Shown here: positions 7,492 to 15,986 of the stretch, piece by piece | Numbering within the stretch: position 1 is the stretch's first letter | Layout: each line of letters begins with the position of its first letter | Assembly: GCA_023436825.1 (NCBI GenBank) | Contig: JAEZHS010000577.1 | Location: forward strand, 1 to 20,025 | Source of the DNA: Pseudomonadota bacterium | GTDB taxonomy: Bacteria; Pseudomonadota; Alphaproteobacteria; Reyranellales; Reyranellaceae | DNA length: 20,025 nucleotides | Direction of reading: 5' to 3' | Position numbers and translations under genes: made by a program | The notes under the pieces: generated by a model | What the model saw: the letters and a program-made list of their open reading frames with translations, nothing else | Databases searched by the model: none | Told to the model about the DNA's origin: nothing

Positions 7492-9045
7492 TCAGACGCT
7501 GGGCGCTGCGAGTTCAGTGACGAGATGAAAGGCGGTGGCGATATCGTCGAGCTGGTAGTGCGGGCGCAGATGGATGGTGCAGCCGAACACTCCGGGCTTC
7601 TCGAGCCGCTCGCGCACCTGAACGTTGCCCTCGAGCAGGGGAAAGCGCGCGCGCGAATCGGTGGTGCTGTTGATGTTGGTGTTGACGTAGCCCTGGAGCC
7701 AGGCGTTGAGCTGCCGCTCGATCTCATCGGCGGTGCGGAATGCACCCACCATGTCTCGCCCCATCACCTTGAGGAGATGGGCGAAGCGCGCGGCGCACAG
7801 CATCGAGTTGATCTGCGCGGAAAGGCGGGCATTTGCCTCCGCCACGGCGGCGGTGGCCCCGGAATAGTTCGCCGGCGCCTGCATGCTGCGCGAGGCGCCG
7901 AACACCAGCTCGGGCCCGAACGGCAGGACGCCGACCGGCAACAGCCCGACCTCGACCAGGGCCTGCTCCTGCCGGAAGCTGAACTGGTACTCGACGGACT
8001 TGCGCGGCCAGGCATAGGGCGGACCGCTGACGAACGGCTCGGCGGCGAGATTGTCGACGAGCCCGCCGCCGACACGGTCGATCTCCACGCCGCGCACGTC
8101 CGCCGGCCAGCTGTTGTCCATGAAGGCGCGCACCGCGCAGGCGGCGAAGGCGTATCCGGCGCTCATCCAGACCCGCGTGTCGGCCGTCGGCGCGTGCTCG
8201 CTGTAGCGGAAGCCGTCGAGGCGGCCAGGCTCGTCCGCCCACGGACGGCGCGCCAGCAGGCGCGGCAGCGTAACCGCCAGAAAACGCATGTCGGCGCGCC
8301 CGGCAAGGCTTCGCCAGCGCAGATGATTGGGACCGCGCAGCGGCGCGGTGATGTCGCGCACGCCTTCGAGGTCGGAGAAGGTGTCGACCTCCAGCACGGT
8401 CGGATCGAGCGAGAGCACGGTCGGCATGAAGGCGGCCGCGGCCACGGCGGAAAGTTGCGCCAGGCCGCCCACGTCGTCGGTCGTGGCGCCGGCGGCGACG
8501 CGATGCCGGACGGCGTGATCGATCACCATCAGCCCGTACGGCTCGCCGCCGGGCATGCCGAATTCTTCCTCGTAGATCCGGCGGAAGGTGATGCTCTGGT
8601 CGAATTCCAGTGCCCGTTCGAGGTCTCGGCAGAGCTCGCCCCATCGGACGGGCAGCAGCCGCACCTTGACCCGCCGGCCCGGTTCTATGCCGGAGATCAG
8701 CCAGGCGAGGCCGCGCCAGCGTCCTTCCAGCGCCCGGAAGCGCGAGTGGTGGAGCACGGCGTCGAGTTGATCGCCGAGGGCGGCATCGATGTCGGCGATG
8801 TCGCGGTCGAGCGCCGCGCGCAGCCGATCGCCGCCCGCGGCCAGCAAGCCTGTCAGGGCCTCGCCGAACCACATCTCTAGCGCCTCGTTGCAGCTCAGCT
8901 TGCCGTGGAGGAAGGCCGCAAGCTCGCCGGCCTCCTCGCGGTGCCGCTCGCCGAAGAAGCGACCCGCCAGCACCGACTCGCGCAGGGGCGATCGCTGTCG
9001 AGACGCCTCCTCCGTGGAGGCTGCAATTGTTGCTTCCTCGCCCAT
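7492..9045 (-). CDS. impD: Second TssC-like sheath-family protein (ImpD type)
   Basis: The 517-residue protein is a divergent paralogue of the TssC encoded immediately upstream. Shared landmarks are RFRALEGRWRGLAWL, EFDQSITFRRIYEEEFG, GMPGGEPYGLMVIDH and RFAHLLKVMGRD, and the C-terminal NAWLQGYVN region. Regions between these differ strongly from TssC, and the first 60 residues are different. It matches the position of impD in the Rhizobium imp locus. The family suggests a sheath-like or sheath-end role, but function is not established from sequence. The ATG at 9045 has only a weak ribosome-binding site; a 6-bp-stem hairpin lies just upstream. A 24-base gap leads to tagJ. It is intact, with no frameshift, so it is probably a functional second sheath-family component rather than a decaying duplicate. 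Confidence 0.9.
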   Translation of the reverse strand: MGEEATIAASTEEASRQRSPLRESVLAGRFFGERHREEAGELAAFLHGKLSCNEALEMWFGEALTGLLAAGGDRLRAALDRDIADIDAALGDQLDAVLHHSRFRALEGRWRGLAWLISGIEPGRRVKVRLLPVRWGELCRDLERALEFDQSITFRRIYEEEFGMPGGEPYGLMVIDHAVRHRVAAGATTDDVGGLAQLSAVAAAAFMPTVLSLDPTVLEVDTFSDLEGVRDITAPLRGPNHLRWRSLAGRADMRFLAVTLPRLLARRPWADEPGRLDGFRYSEHAPTADTRVWMSAGYAFAACAVRAFMDNSWPADVRGVEIDRVGGGLVDNLAAEPFVSGPPYAWPRKSVEYQFSFRQEQALVEVGLLPVGVLPFGPELVFGASRSMQAPANYSGATAAVAEANARLSAQINSMLCAARFAHLLKVMGRDMVGAFRTADEIERQLNAWLQGYVNTNINSTTDSRARFPLLEGNVQVRERLEKPGVFGCTIHLRPHYQLDDIATAFHLVTELAAPSV

Positions 9046-9057
9046 GGTGTGCCGGTC

Positions 9058-9073
9058 CCGCCAATCATGGCGG
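9058..9073 (-). other. Small inverted repeat in the tssC-impD gap
   Basis: CCGCCA and TGGCGG form a perfect 6-bp stem around a 4-base loop. It sits in the 57-base gap between tssC and impD, ending 12 bases before the impD ATG. There is no T-run after it, so it is unlikely to be a full terminator. It could weaken impD translation or stabilise the upstream tssB-tssC message. Confidence 0.4.
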
Positions 9074-9102
9074 CGGGTGCCAGGTCAAAAAGGTTCGGGC
9101 GG

Positions 9103-10596
9103 TCAGGCCTTCTGGGGAATGCTCGCGACCATGCGCAAGCTCGTGGTCAGTTCCTCCATCTGCAGCCACGGCCGCAGATAGGCGATGGCGTTGTACGAGC
9201 CCGGCTTGCCCGGAATCTCCTTCACCTCGACCCGTGCCTCGCGCAACGGGAAGCGCGCCTTCATGTCCTGGCCCGCATCGACGTTGGGATTGACGTAGTT
9301 CTGGATCCAGCGATTGAGCCAGGTCTCGACGTTGCTGGCTTCCATGAAGCTGCCGATCTTGTCGCGTCCCATGACCTTGAGGTAATGGGCAAATCGACTG
9401 GTCGCCATGATGTAGGGCAGCCGGGCCGAAATGGCGGCATTGGCGGTCGCCTCGGGCCGATCGTACTTCTTCGGCCGCTGCGCCGTCTGTCCGCCGAAGA
9501 ACACCGCGTAGTCGGTGTTCTTGTAATGACAGAGCGGCAGGAAGCCCTGGTTGGACAGCTCGAACTCGCGCCGGTCGGTGATGCCGATTTCCGTCGGGCA
9601 CTTGGCGTCGAGGTCGCCGTCGTCCGACGTGAACACATGGGTCGGCAGGTTCTCCACCTTGCCGCCGCCCTCGGCGCCACGGATGGCCGTGCAGAAGCCG
9701 GTGCGGGCGAAAGCGTCGGTCAGGCGCACTCCCATGACGTAGGCGGCGTTCGACCAGCAATAGGACTCATGATCCATCGCCTGGGCCTTGCCGCGCGCAT
9801 CCACCGGCGCTTCCTCATAGTCGAACTCGTCGAGCGGCTTGGTGTTCTTGCCGTAGGGCAGGCGAGCGATCACGCGGGGCATCACGAGGATCACGAAACG
9901 GGAATCCTCGCTGTCGCGGAAGGCCCGCCATTTCGCGAACTCGACCGTGTCGAAGATCTTGGCGAGATCGCGCGGCCTCGAGAGTTCGGTCCACGAGTCG
10001 AAGCCGAACATGCCGGCCCCTGCCGCGGAGATGAACGGCGCGAACGCGCCGGCGGCGATGTTGGATACCAGCCGCAACGTCTCGATGTCGTCCGGATGGT
10101 TCGTCCATTCGTAGTCGCCGATCAGGGCGCCATAGGGCTCGCCGCCCGGCGTGCCGAACTCGTTCTCGTAGATCTTCTTGAAGAGCTGGCTCTGGTCGAA
10201 CTCGATCGCCCGGCTGAGGTCTCGGCTCAGCTCGCGCTTGGGCAGGTTGAGGACGCGCAGCTTCAGCGAGGTGCCGGTCTCGGAATTCTGCACCAGGTAG
10301 TGCAATCCCCGCCAGCTGCCTTCCAGCTTGAGGAACTTCGGATCGTGGATGATCGCGTTGAGCTGCGCCGACATCTTGGCGTCGATCGCCTTGACCGCCT
10401 TGTCGAACGTTCGCGTCAGGTTGCGATCGAACGTGACTGTGCCCGCGAGCGCCTGCTCGACGAGCGTCTTGACGAGATCCTGGGCGCGATCGGGTTCGGT
10501 CTGCTTGGTGTTGGTGATGATCTGATCGAGCAGACCGGGCGCGGCTTCTGTCGTCGTGGCGGCGGCGGCCTCGGGCGCACTCTTTGTGTCGGCCAT
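9103..10596 (-). CDS. tssC: T6SS contractile sheath large subunit TssC (VipB/ImpC)
   Basis: TssC pairs with TssB to build the contractile sheath in the cytoplasm. The 497-residue product has the full family signature: [15 protein letters not shown] around residues 87-101, [58 protein letters not shown] and [17 protein letters not shown]. Length is standard. The N-terminal 30 residues are Ala/Thr-rich and precede a predicted helix that in other systems contributes to ClpV recognition. The ATG at 10596 lies four bases after the tssB stop codon begins its end region (3-base spacer), with a GGAGGAG at the end of tssB serving as ribosome-binding site, so the two sheath subunits are tightly co-translated. 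Confidence 0.97.
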   Translation of the reverse strand: MADTKSAPEAAAATTTEAAPGLLDQIITNTKQTEPDRAQDLVKTLVEQALAGTVTFDRNLTRTFDKAVKAIDAKMSAQLNAIIHDPKFLKLEGSWRGLHYLVQNSETGTSLKLRVLNLPKRELSRDLSRAIEFDQSQLFKKIYENEFGTPGGEPYGALIGDYEWTNHPDDIETLRLVSNIAAGAFAPFISAAGAGMFGFDSWTELSRPRDLAKIFDTVEFAKWRAFRDSEDSRFVILVMPRVIARLPYGKNTKPLDEFDYEEAPVDARGKAQAMDHESYCWSNAAYVMGVRLTDAFARTGFCTAIRGAEGGGKVENLPTHVFTSDDGDLDAKCPTEIGITDRREFELSNQGFLPLCHYKNTDYAVFFGGQTAQRPKKYDRPEATANAAISARLPYIMATSRFAHYLKVMGRDKIGSFMEASNVETWLNRWIQNYVNPNVDAGQDMKARFPLREARVEVKEIPGKPGSYNAIAYLRPWLQMEELTTSLRMVASIPQKA

Positions 10597-10599
10597 TTC

Positions 10600-11109
10600 C
10601 TACTCCTCCGACTTCTTGATGCCGAGTTCGCCGGACAGCGACTTGAGATCCTGCTCCGAGCGCAGGACCTGCTCGAGCAGGTTCTCGAGTTCCTGGGACC
10701 GGTCGGCCTTGCTCATGAGATCGCGCAGCTTCTCGCGGGTCTCCAGCAGCGCCGCAAGGGCGGGCACCTGCTTGGCGACCTGCACCGGGTCGAAGTCGTC
10801 CATCGAATTGAACTTGAGGTCGACGTTCAGCTGCGTGCCGTCGTCGGCCAGCTTGTTGTCGACCTTGAGCTTGAGGCCCGGCGCCATGCTGGCCATCACG
10901 TCGTTGAAGTTGTCGCGGTCGATTTGCGTGAATTTGCGGTCCGCCAAAGGCTTCAGCGGTGTCGTCGGATCACCCGAGAAATCGCCCATGATGCCGACAA
11001 CGAACGGCAGCTCGCGTAGGATCTGCGCGCCTTCGGTCTCGACTTCGTAGGTGATGTGCACTCGGGGTTTACGGACACGATTCAGCTTGTCGTGTATACT
11101 TGCGCTCAT
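10600..11109 (-). CDS. tssB: T6SS contractile sheath small subunit TssB (VipA/ImpB)
   Basis: The 169-residue product is the small sheath subunit. Landmarks are the N-terminal [21 protein letters not shown], then [14 protein letters not shown], the [14 protein letters not shown] region and [19 protein letters not shown], followed by a long C-terminal helix used to pair with TssC. The ATG at 11109 has a strong AGGAGG about nine bases upstream. This is the first gene of the long minus-strand operon, so its promoter should lie in the region shared with the divergent tssA. Length and sequence are fully typical. Confidence 0.97.
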   Translation of the reverse strand: MSASIHDKLNRVRKPRVHITYEVETEGAQILRELPFVVGIMGDFSGDPTTPLKPLADRKFTQIDRDNFNDVMASMAPGLKLKVDNKLADDGTQLNVDLKFNSMDDFDPVQVAKQVPALAALLETREKLRDLMSKADRSQELENLLEQVLRSEQDLKSLSGELGIKKSEE

Positions 11110-11319
11110 CGCAGAAACCCTCCTGCTCGACGACTAGACTACTCTGGACGGCTTGGGCCGTCCATGGGCTCGGCGGCCCGCAGCGTATTCGATGCCCGCA
11201 GCATAGGCCGTCTCGGGCGTACTCGAAGGTGGCGAAAAGCACGTTCCCCAAACGTTTGGGCCTTCAACATGGCGGCGCGGCTTGTATCATGGCCGACCAG
11301 TCCCGCAGGTGACTCCATC
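11110..11319. promoter_or_regulatory. Divergent tssB/tssA control region with two inverted repeats
   Basis: This 210-base region separates the divergent starts of tssB and tssA and must hold both promoters unless tssA depends on distant transcription. Two inverted repeats stand out. TGGACGG and CCGTCCA (11145-11164, 6-base spacer) lie 36-55 bases upstream of tssB. A perfect 14-bp palindrome CCCAAACGTTTGGG (11247-11260) lies 60 bases before tssA. Both are plausible operator sites or, for the first, a leader hairpin. I found no sigma-54 type GG-N10-GC element and no clear sigma-70 boxes. Confidence 0.55.
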
Positions 11320-12432
11320 ATGATTCCGGAACTTGAGACGGCCGACTTCGAGGCGATCCTGGCTCCCCTTGCCGGCGACCAGCCGACCGGCGTGGACCTT
11401 CGACAGGACTTCGCGCCAACCTCCATCTACTTCCGCCTCCGTGACGCGCGAGCCCAGGCGCGCGATGCCGAGCGGCAGGCCGATACCGAGGGCAGCGATG
11501 AAGGCCTGCCGGTGCTGTGGCGCCCGGTAGCGACAATGGCGATCGGTGCGTTGAAATCGAACTCCAAGGACCTGGAAGTTGCGACCTGGCTGACGGAAGC
11601 GTTGGTCCGCATTGCCGGGCTGCGCGGGCTGATGGCCGGCGCCGCGGTGATCGGCGGCCTGGTCGAGCGGCATTGGGACGGCCTGTTTCCCGTGCCGGAG
11701 GAAGGCGACGTGGAAGCCCGCGTGGCCGCCGTAGCGGGACTCTCCGGCCAGGGCGCTGACGGAACATTGATGCAACCGCTGCGCAAGGTGGCGCTGTTTC
11801 GCCGGCCGGACGGCTCGCCCTTCAGCATCTGGCAATTCCAGGCGGCGCTCGAGCTGTCCGGCATCACCGATCCGGCGCGGCGCGCCCAGCGGATCGACTC
11901 CGGCGTGCTGCCGTTCGAAGAGGTGGAGAAGGAAGCGCGGCTGGCCGGCGCCGCGCATTGGTCGGCGCAGCGCGAGCTGATCGCCAAGACCCTCGCGGCA
12001 TGGAAGGAGATGGAGCGCGCCTTCGACGAAAAGGCGGGCGATGCCAGCCCCGCCGCCAACCGTGTGCGCGAGTTGCTGGAATTCGTGTCGGAAACGTGCG
12101 GGCGATTTGCACCGTCCGACGCGACAGATGGAGCAGCCGAGATGACAAGCGCGACTGCGCCTGCAGCTGCAGGCGATGGCGCCGCCGCCGTCGCGACGCC
12201 GGGGAGCATCACGGGGCGCGAGCAGGCGCTGCGCCAGCTCACGGAGATCGCCGCCTGGTTCAAACGCAACGAACCAAGCTCACCGATCGGATTTACGTTG
12301 GATGAAGCGGTGCGACGTGCTCGCCTTGGCTGGCCGGAGCTCGTCGCCGAACTCGTTTCCGACGAGACAGCGCGTTATTCGCTGTTGACCAGCGCTGGCA
12401 TCAAGCCGCCATCCACCGAATCACAGCAGTAG
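11320..12432 (+). CDS. tssA: T6SS assembly protein TssA (ImpA family)
   Basis: TssA guides baseplate priming and tube/sheath polymerisation. The 370-residue product has the ImpA_N-type N-terminal domain: LLAPLAGDQPTGVDLRQD-like opening (residues about 10-30), LPVLWRPVATMAIGAL, DLEVATWLTEALVRIAGLRGL and HWDGLFPVPEE. An Ala-rich linker (about 275-300) leads to a conserved C-terminal segment with ITGREQALRQL, AAWFKRNEPSSPIGF and LLTSAGIKPP. I chose the ATG at 11320 (MIPELETADF), with AGGTGA upstream, because the longer in-frame extension to 11056 runs back over tssB and lacks family likeness. The gene is divergent from tssB, and its C-terminus identifies it as a short TssA class. Confidence 0.93.
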   Translation: MIPELETADFEAILAPLAGDQPTGVDLRQDFAPTSIYFRLRDARAQARDAERQADTEGSDEGLPVLWRPVATMAIGALKSNSKDLEVATWLTEALVRIAGLRGLMAGAAVIGGLVERHWDGLFPVPEEGDVEARVAAVAGLSGQGADGTLMQPLRKVALFRRPDGSPFSIWQFQAALELSGITDPARRAQRIDSGVLPFEEVEKEARLAGAAHWSAQRELIAKTLAAWKEMERAFDEKAGDASPAANRVRELLEFVSETCGRFAPSDATDGAAEMTSATAPAAAGDGAAAVATPGSITGREQALRQLTEIAAWFKRNEPSSPIGFTLDEAVRRARLGWPELVAELVSDETARYSLLTSAGIKPPSTESQQ

Positions 12433-12458
12433 AAGGCAAGCGGTGCCGGTGCCCGGTC

Positions 12459-12486
12459 GCCGGTGCCGTGAAGGCACCGGCCTTTT
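12459..12486 (+). terminator. Rho-independent terminator after tssA
   Basis: A perfect 9-bp GC-rich stem (GCCGGTGCC, 12459-12467, pairing with GGCACCGGC, 12473-12481) with a 5-base loop is followed by C and TTTT, 27 bases after the tssA stop. It lies between the convergent tssA and hcp genes. The T-run favours plus-strand termination; on the minus strand the hairpin would follow hcp but lacks an obvious T-run. Confidence 0.85.
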
Positions 12487-12511
12487 CTTGCAGACGTAGC
12501 GGGTCGGTGTC

Positions 12512-12988
12512 TCAGCTCGCCTTCATCGCCAGCAGGTCATAGGAGACGACGTCGCCCTTCTTGATCTGGCCCGACTTGTCGAGCGGCGTCGGCGTGACCA
12601 TGACCTTGAGGAAGTTGAGCGACAGGCTCTCCATCGGATTGTCGCCGCCCGAACTCAACGAATAGCTGCTGACGCCGCAGTCGACGAGTTCGAAGGACAG
12701 GAACGTTTCGGTCTTGTTCTTGGTGGTCGTGTTCATCTTGATCTCGACCTTGGTGTCGAACGTTCCGGCCACCGAATCCTGGTAGAGCTTGGCGGACGCC
12801 TTGTCGAAATGCTTGGTGACGACGATCTCGCTGACGTTGGGCGCCGAGCTCTCGCGCGAGTTGCCGCCGGCGCCGCTGCTCACGGATCGGCCAACTCCGT
12901 ACTGGAAGGAGTTCAACTCGATCCAGTCCTTGTACCCATCGGTTGTTACGTCACCCGGGATACTGCCGAACTTCATGTAGATTGGCAC
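12512..12988 (-). CDS. hcp: Hcp/TssD tube protein
   Basis: Hcp hexamers stack to form the inner tube expelled by the T6SS and can carry effectors in the lumen. The 158-residue product begins PIYMKFGSIPGDVT, the classic Hcp N-terminus, and continues with WIELNSFQYGVGR, VSEIVVTKHFDKAS and FLSFELVDCGVSSYS. The start is a GTG at 12988 backed by GGAGG seven bases upstream; the internal ATG four codons later would drop conserved residues. Length is standard, with no C-terminal effector extension. It lies 50 bases after clpV on the same strand, so the two are probably co-transcribed, though the strong ribosome-binding site allows high translation. Confidence 0.97.
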   Translation of the reverse strand: MPIYMKFGSIPGDVTTDGYKDWIELNSFQYGVGRSVSSGAGGNSRESSAPNVSEIVVTKHFDKASAKLYQDSVAGTFDTKVEIKMNTTTKNKTETFLSFELVDCGVSSYSLSSGGDNPMESLSLNFLKVMVTPTPLDKSGQIKKGDVVSYDLLAMKAS

Positions 12989-13038
12989 TGTCAACCTCCG
13001 TTGGAGAAAGCCACTGGGGATTATCAACACCTTTACGG

Positions 13039-15708
13039 TTAGTTGATGGCAAAGAAAAACAACCCATCCTTGTCGAGGCTGGCTTTGACGCTTTGGATCG
13101 ACCGGCCATCGGCCAGGCGCGCCAGCACTTCCGCGGACAACTCGGGAAGAAGCGTACGCGTCAGGATGTTCTCGACGTTGCGCGCGCCCGAACTGCTTTC
13201 CGTGCAACGTGCCGCGATCGTTTCGACCAGGTCGGGTGTCCAATCGAACGTCGCGCGATAGCTGTCGCGTACGCGATTGCGGATGCGTTCGAGCTGCATC
13301 GCCACGATCTGGCGAATGATTTCGTTTGGCAGGGGGAAATACGGCACCAGGGTCACGCGTCCGAGAAAGGCCGGCTTGAAGAACTTCGCCAGTTCGGGTC
13401 GCAACGCATCGGCAAGTCCGGCGGCGTCGGGCGCCGTTTCGGGGTCGGCGAACAGCTTGTTGATCAGGTCCGTACCAGCGTTGCTGGTCATGATGATGAC
13501 GGTGTTCTTGAAATCGATGTCGCGCCCTTCGCCGTCCTTCATGTTCCCCTTGTCGAAGACGGAATAGAACACGTCCTGGACGCCGGGATGGGCCTTCTCC
13601 ATTTCGTCGAGGAGCACGACGCTGTAGGGACGTCGCCGCACAGCTTCGGTCAGGACGCCGCCCTCGCCATAGCCGACATAGCCCGGCGGGCTGCCCATCA
13701 GCAGGCTGACTTTGTGCTCCTCCTTGAACTCCGCCATGTTGATGACGGTCGTGTTCTGCTCGCCGCCGTAGAGCAGCTGAGCGAGCGTGAGGGCTGTTTC
13801 CGTCTTGCCCACGCCCGACGTGCCGACGAACAGGAAGACGCCGACCGGCCGCCGCGGATCGGTCAATCCGGCCCGGCTGGTGCGGATGGCTTGCGCAACG
13901 GCTTCCATGGCATGGCTTTGGCCGACGACCCGCCGTTCCATCGCCTCGCGCAGATTGAGCACGGTGCGGATTTCGTCGGTCTGCATGCGGCGGGCCGGAA
14001 TGCCGGTCCACGCCTCGACGATCGCGGCAATCGCCTGGCCGTCGACCACGGGAAAGATCAGCGGCTCCTCGCCTTGCAGCGTGCGCAGTCGCTTCGACAG
14101 GTCCGCCAGCTCGGCGCGCTCCGCCTCGCCGTCGCTCCTGGCGGCGCCATCGCCGGCGCTGCTCGTGGTCGCCGCAGCAGCTTCGATCTTTGCGCGCACG
14201 GCGTCGATCTTGGCCACGAGGTCGCGCTCGGCTTCCCAGCGCTCGTTCAGCTTGGCCAGCTCATCGGTGATGCGCTGCCGCTCGGCCGTCAGCTCGTCGC
14301 GCCGCGTCGCATGGTCGGCGCCCGCCGCGGTTTCGCGCTCGATGATCTTCAGCTCGGTGTCGATCAGGCCGAGCCGGCGCTGGCAGTCGTCGATCGGCGC
14401 CGGTATGGCGTTCTGGCTCATCGCCACGCGGGCGCACGCGGTGTCGATCAGGCTGACGGCCTTGTCCGGCAGCTGGCGCGCCGGGATGTAGCGCGCCGAC
14501 AGGCGGACGGCATCGCTCACCGCCTCGTCCAGGATGCGAACCTTGTGGTGCAGCTCGAGCGTCGACACCAGGCCGCGGATCATGGCCACGGCCATCTTCT
14601 CGCTCGGCTCCTCGACCTTCACCGGCTGGAAGCGGCGGGTGAGGGCGGCATCCTTCTCGAAGTACTTCTTGTATTCGGCCCAGGTGGTCGCCGCGATCGT
14701 GCGCAGCTCGCCGCGCGCCAGCGCGGGCTTCAGGAGATTGGCGGCATCGTTCTGGCCGGCCTGGCCGCCGGCGCCGATCAGCGTGTGCGCTTCGTCGATG
14801 AAGAGGATGATCGGCTTGGGGCTCGACTTGGTCTCGTCGATCACCGATTTCAGGCGATTCTCGAATTCGCCCTTCACGCCGGCGCCTGCCTGCAGCAGGC
14901 CGAGATCGAGCGTGCGCAGGGTGACGTTGCGCAGCGCCGGCGGGACGTCGCCGGCCGCGATGCGAAGCGCCAGGCCCTCGACGACGGCGGTCTTGCCGAC
15001 GCCCGCTTCGCCCGTGAGGATCGGATTGTTCTGCCGACGGCGTGTCAGGATGTCGACCATCTGACGGATCTCGAAGTCGCGGCCGAGGATCGGATCGATC
15101 TTGCCGGCCTTGGCCTGCCCCGTGAGGTCGAGCGTGAACTGGGCGAGGGCTCCCGAACCGCCCGGCCGGGCTTCGCCCGACCCGGTGCCTGCTGATTCCG
15201 AGCCGGCCGCCTGCGTCGTGGCCTGTGCCGTCTCGACCGTGTTGGCGCATATCGTGAGATAGTCGGCCTTGAGCGTGTCGGGCGCTATGGCGGCCAGAAG
15301 GCCCGACGATCCGATGGCGCGGCGCGCCAGCATGTCGTCGGCCAGCAGCGCCCAGATCAGATGGCCCGAGCGTACGCGGCTGGCGCCTTGCTCCACCGAG
15401 GCCAGCAGCCAGCCCTGCTTCACCATCTCGACGATGTCGGGTGAAAGTGCGGGGGCGCGGGCATTGCCGGTCTTCATACGGTCGAGCGACCTGGTGAGGT
15501 CGGCCAGCAGGCGGGCCGGGTCGATCTCCCAGCGCCGCAGGATCGCGGCGAGATCGGTATCGGTCCGGTCGAGCAGTCCGATCAGGAAATGCTCGATCTC
15601 GACGTTGTAGTGGGTTCGGAGAGCCGTTGCGCCGGCGGCGGCTTCGAGTGCACGACGGCAGACGTCATTCAGGCGTCCGATCAGTGGCTTCAGCTCTATT
15701 GGTCGCAC
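13039..15708 (-). CDS. clpV: T6SS sheath-recycling AAA+ ATPase ClpV (TssH)
   Basis: ClpV disassembles contracted TssB/TssC sheath. The 889-residue product has a Clp-N domain (about 1-160), a Gly/Ser/Ala-rich linker (160-190), and two AAA+ modules. In module one, Walker A is GEAGVGKT at 233-240 and Walker B has IDEAH with D305/E306. A middle coiled-coil region spans roughly 430-540. In module two, Walker A is GTSGVGKT at 629-636 and Walker B has LLDEMEKAHP with D701/E702, followed by a Clp C-terminal domain. All catalytic motifs are intact. The start is a GTG at 15708 (MRPIELKPLI), matching the family N-terminus; a nearby ATG is out of frame. It heads a clpV-hcp pair and is divergent from the kinase gene. 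Confidence 0.97.
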   Translation of the reverse strand: MRPIELKPLIGRLNDVCRRALEAAAGATALRTHYNVEIEHFLIGLLDRTDTDLAAILRRWEIDPARLLADLTRSLDRMKTGNARAPALSPDIVEMVKQGWLLASVEQGASRVRSGHLIWALLADDMLARRAIGSSGLLAAIAPDTLKADYLTICANTVETAQATTQAAGSESAGTGSGEARPGGSGALAQFTLDLTGQAKAGKIDPILGRDFEIRQMVDILTRRRQNNPILTGEAGVGKTAVVEGLALRIAAGDVPPALRNVTLRTLDLGLLQAGAGVKGEFENRLKSVIDETKSSPKPIILFIDEAHTLIGAGGQAGQNDAANLLKPALARGELRTIAATTWAEYKKYFEKDAALTRRFQPVKVEEPSEKMAVAMIRGLVSTLELHHKVRILDEAVSDAVRLSARYIPARQLPDKAVSLIDTACARVAMSQNAIPAPIDDCQRRLGLIDTELKIIERETAAGADHATRRDELTAERQRITDELAKLNERWEAERDLVAKIDAVRAKIEAAAATTSSAGDGAARSDGEAERAELADLSKRLRTLQGEEPLIFPVVDGQAIAAIVEAWTGIPARRMQTDEIRTVLNLREAMERRVVGQSHAMEAVAQAIRTSRAGLTDPRRPVGVFLFVGTSGVGKTETALTLAQLLYGGEQNTTVINMAEFKEEHKVSLLMGSPPGYVGYGEGGVLTEAVRRRPYSVVLLDEMEKAHPGVQDVFYSVFDKGNMKDGEGRDIDFKNTVIIMTSNAGTDLINKLFADPETAPDAAGLADALRPELAKFFKPAFLGRVTLVPYFPLPNEIIRQIVAMQLERIRNRVRDSYRATFDWTPDLVETIAARCTESSSGARNVENILTRTLLPELSAEVLARLADGRSIQSVKASLDKDGLFFFAIN

Positions 15709-15986
15709 GTGTCGTCATCCCCCTGGGACGTCATCCATCGAACGGCAGCGCACTGAACTGGGGCAACTATCATGCAACATCCGCCCGTTCGACAAGAGGA
15801 TTCAGGCCTTTCGAGAGGGCCGGCAGGATCGGCGTAGCGCCGCCGTCATAACCGACAGTTGGCGGCGTGTACGTGAGATTCGCCACACGCGGGTGCGGTC
15901 GACGTCTCTATCTTGACGCTTTGAGAAATCAGGACATGCGCTAGAATTGCTTTTTCGCAAACCTCGACGCCCGAGGGCAGACACGT
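15709..15986. promoter_or_regulatory. Divergent clpV/kinase promoter region
   Basis: This 278-base region separates the divergent clpV and kinase genes. On the plus strand, TAGAAT at 15942-15947 is a fair -10 box 40 bases before the kinase start, but candidate -35 boxes are poorly spaced (TTGAGA at 15921-15926 gives 15 bases, TTGACG at 15913-15918 gives 23). On the minus strand a weak TTGTCG and GATAGT pair with 18-base spacing lies roughly 60-90 bases before clpV. No sigma-54 site with correct spacing was found. I see no small gene here. Confidence 0.35.

Noticed and set aside
8905..11019. Long plus-strand open frame of 704 codons opposite impD, tssC and tssB
   Set aside because: It spans three well-supported minus-strand genes and their junctions; no domain is recognisable.
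12943..15195. Long plus-strand open frame of 750 codons opposite clpV
   Set aside because: It is antisense to an intact clpV with all AAA+ motifs; its translation is rich in Arg/Gly/Ala/His with no family likeness, as expected for a high-GC shadow frame.
15740..15800. Possible sigma-54 promoter upstream of clpV (TTGCAT element)
   Set aside because: The GG and GC pairs are separated by nine bases rather than the required ten, and the rest of the consensus is missing.
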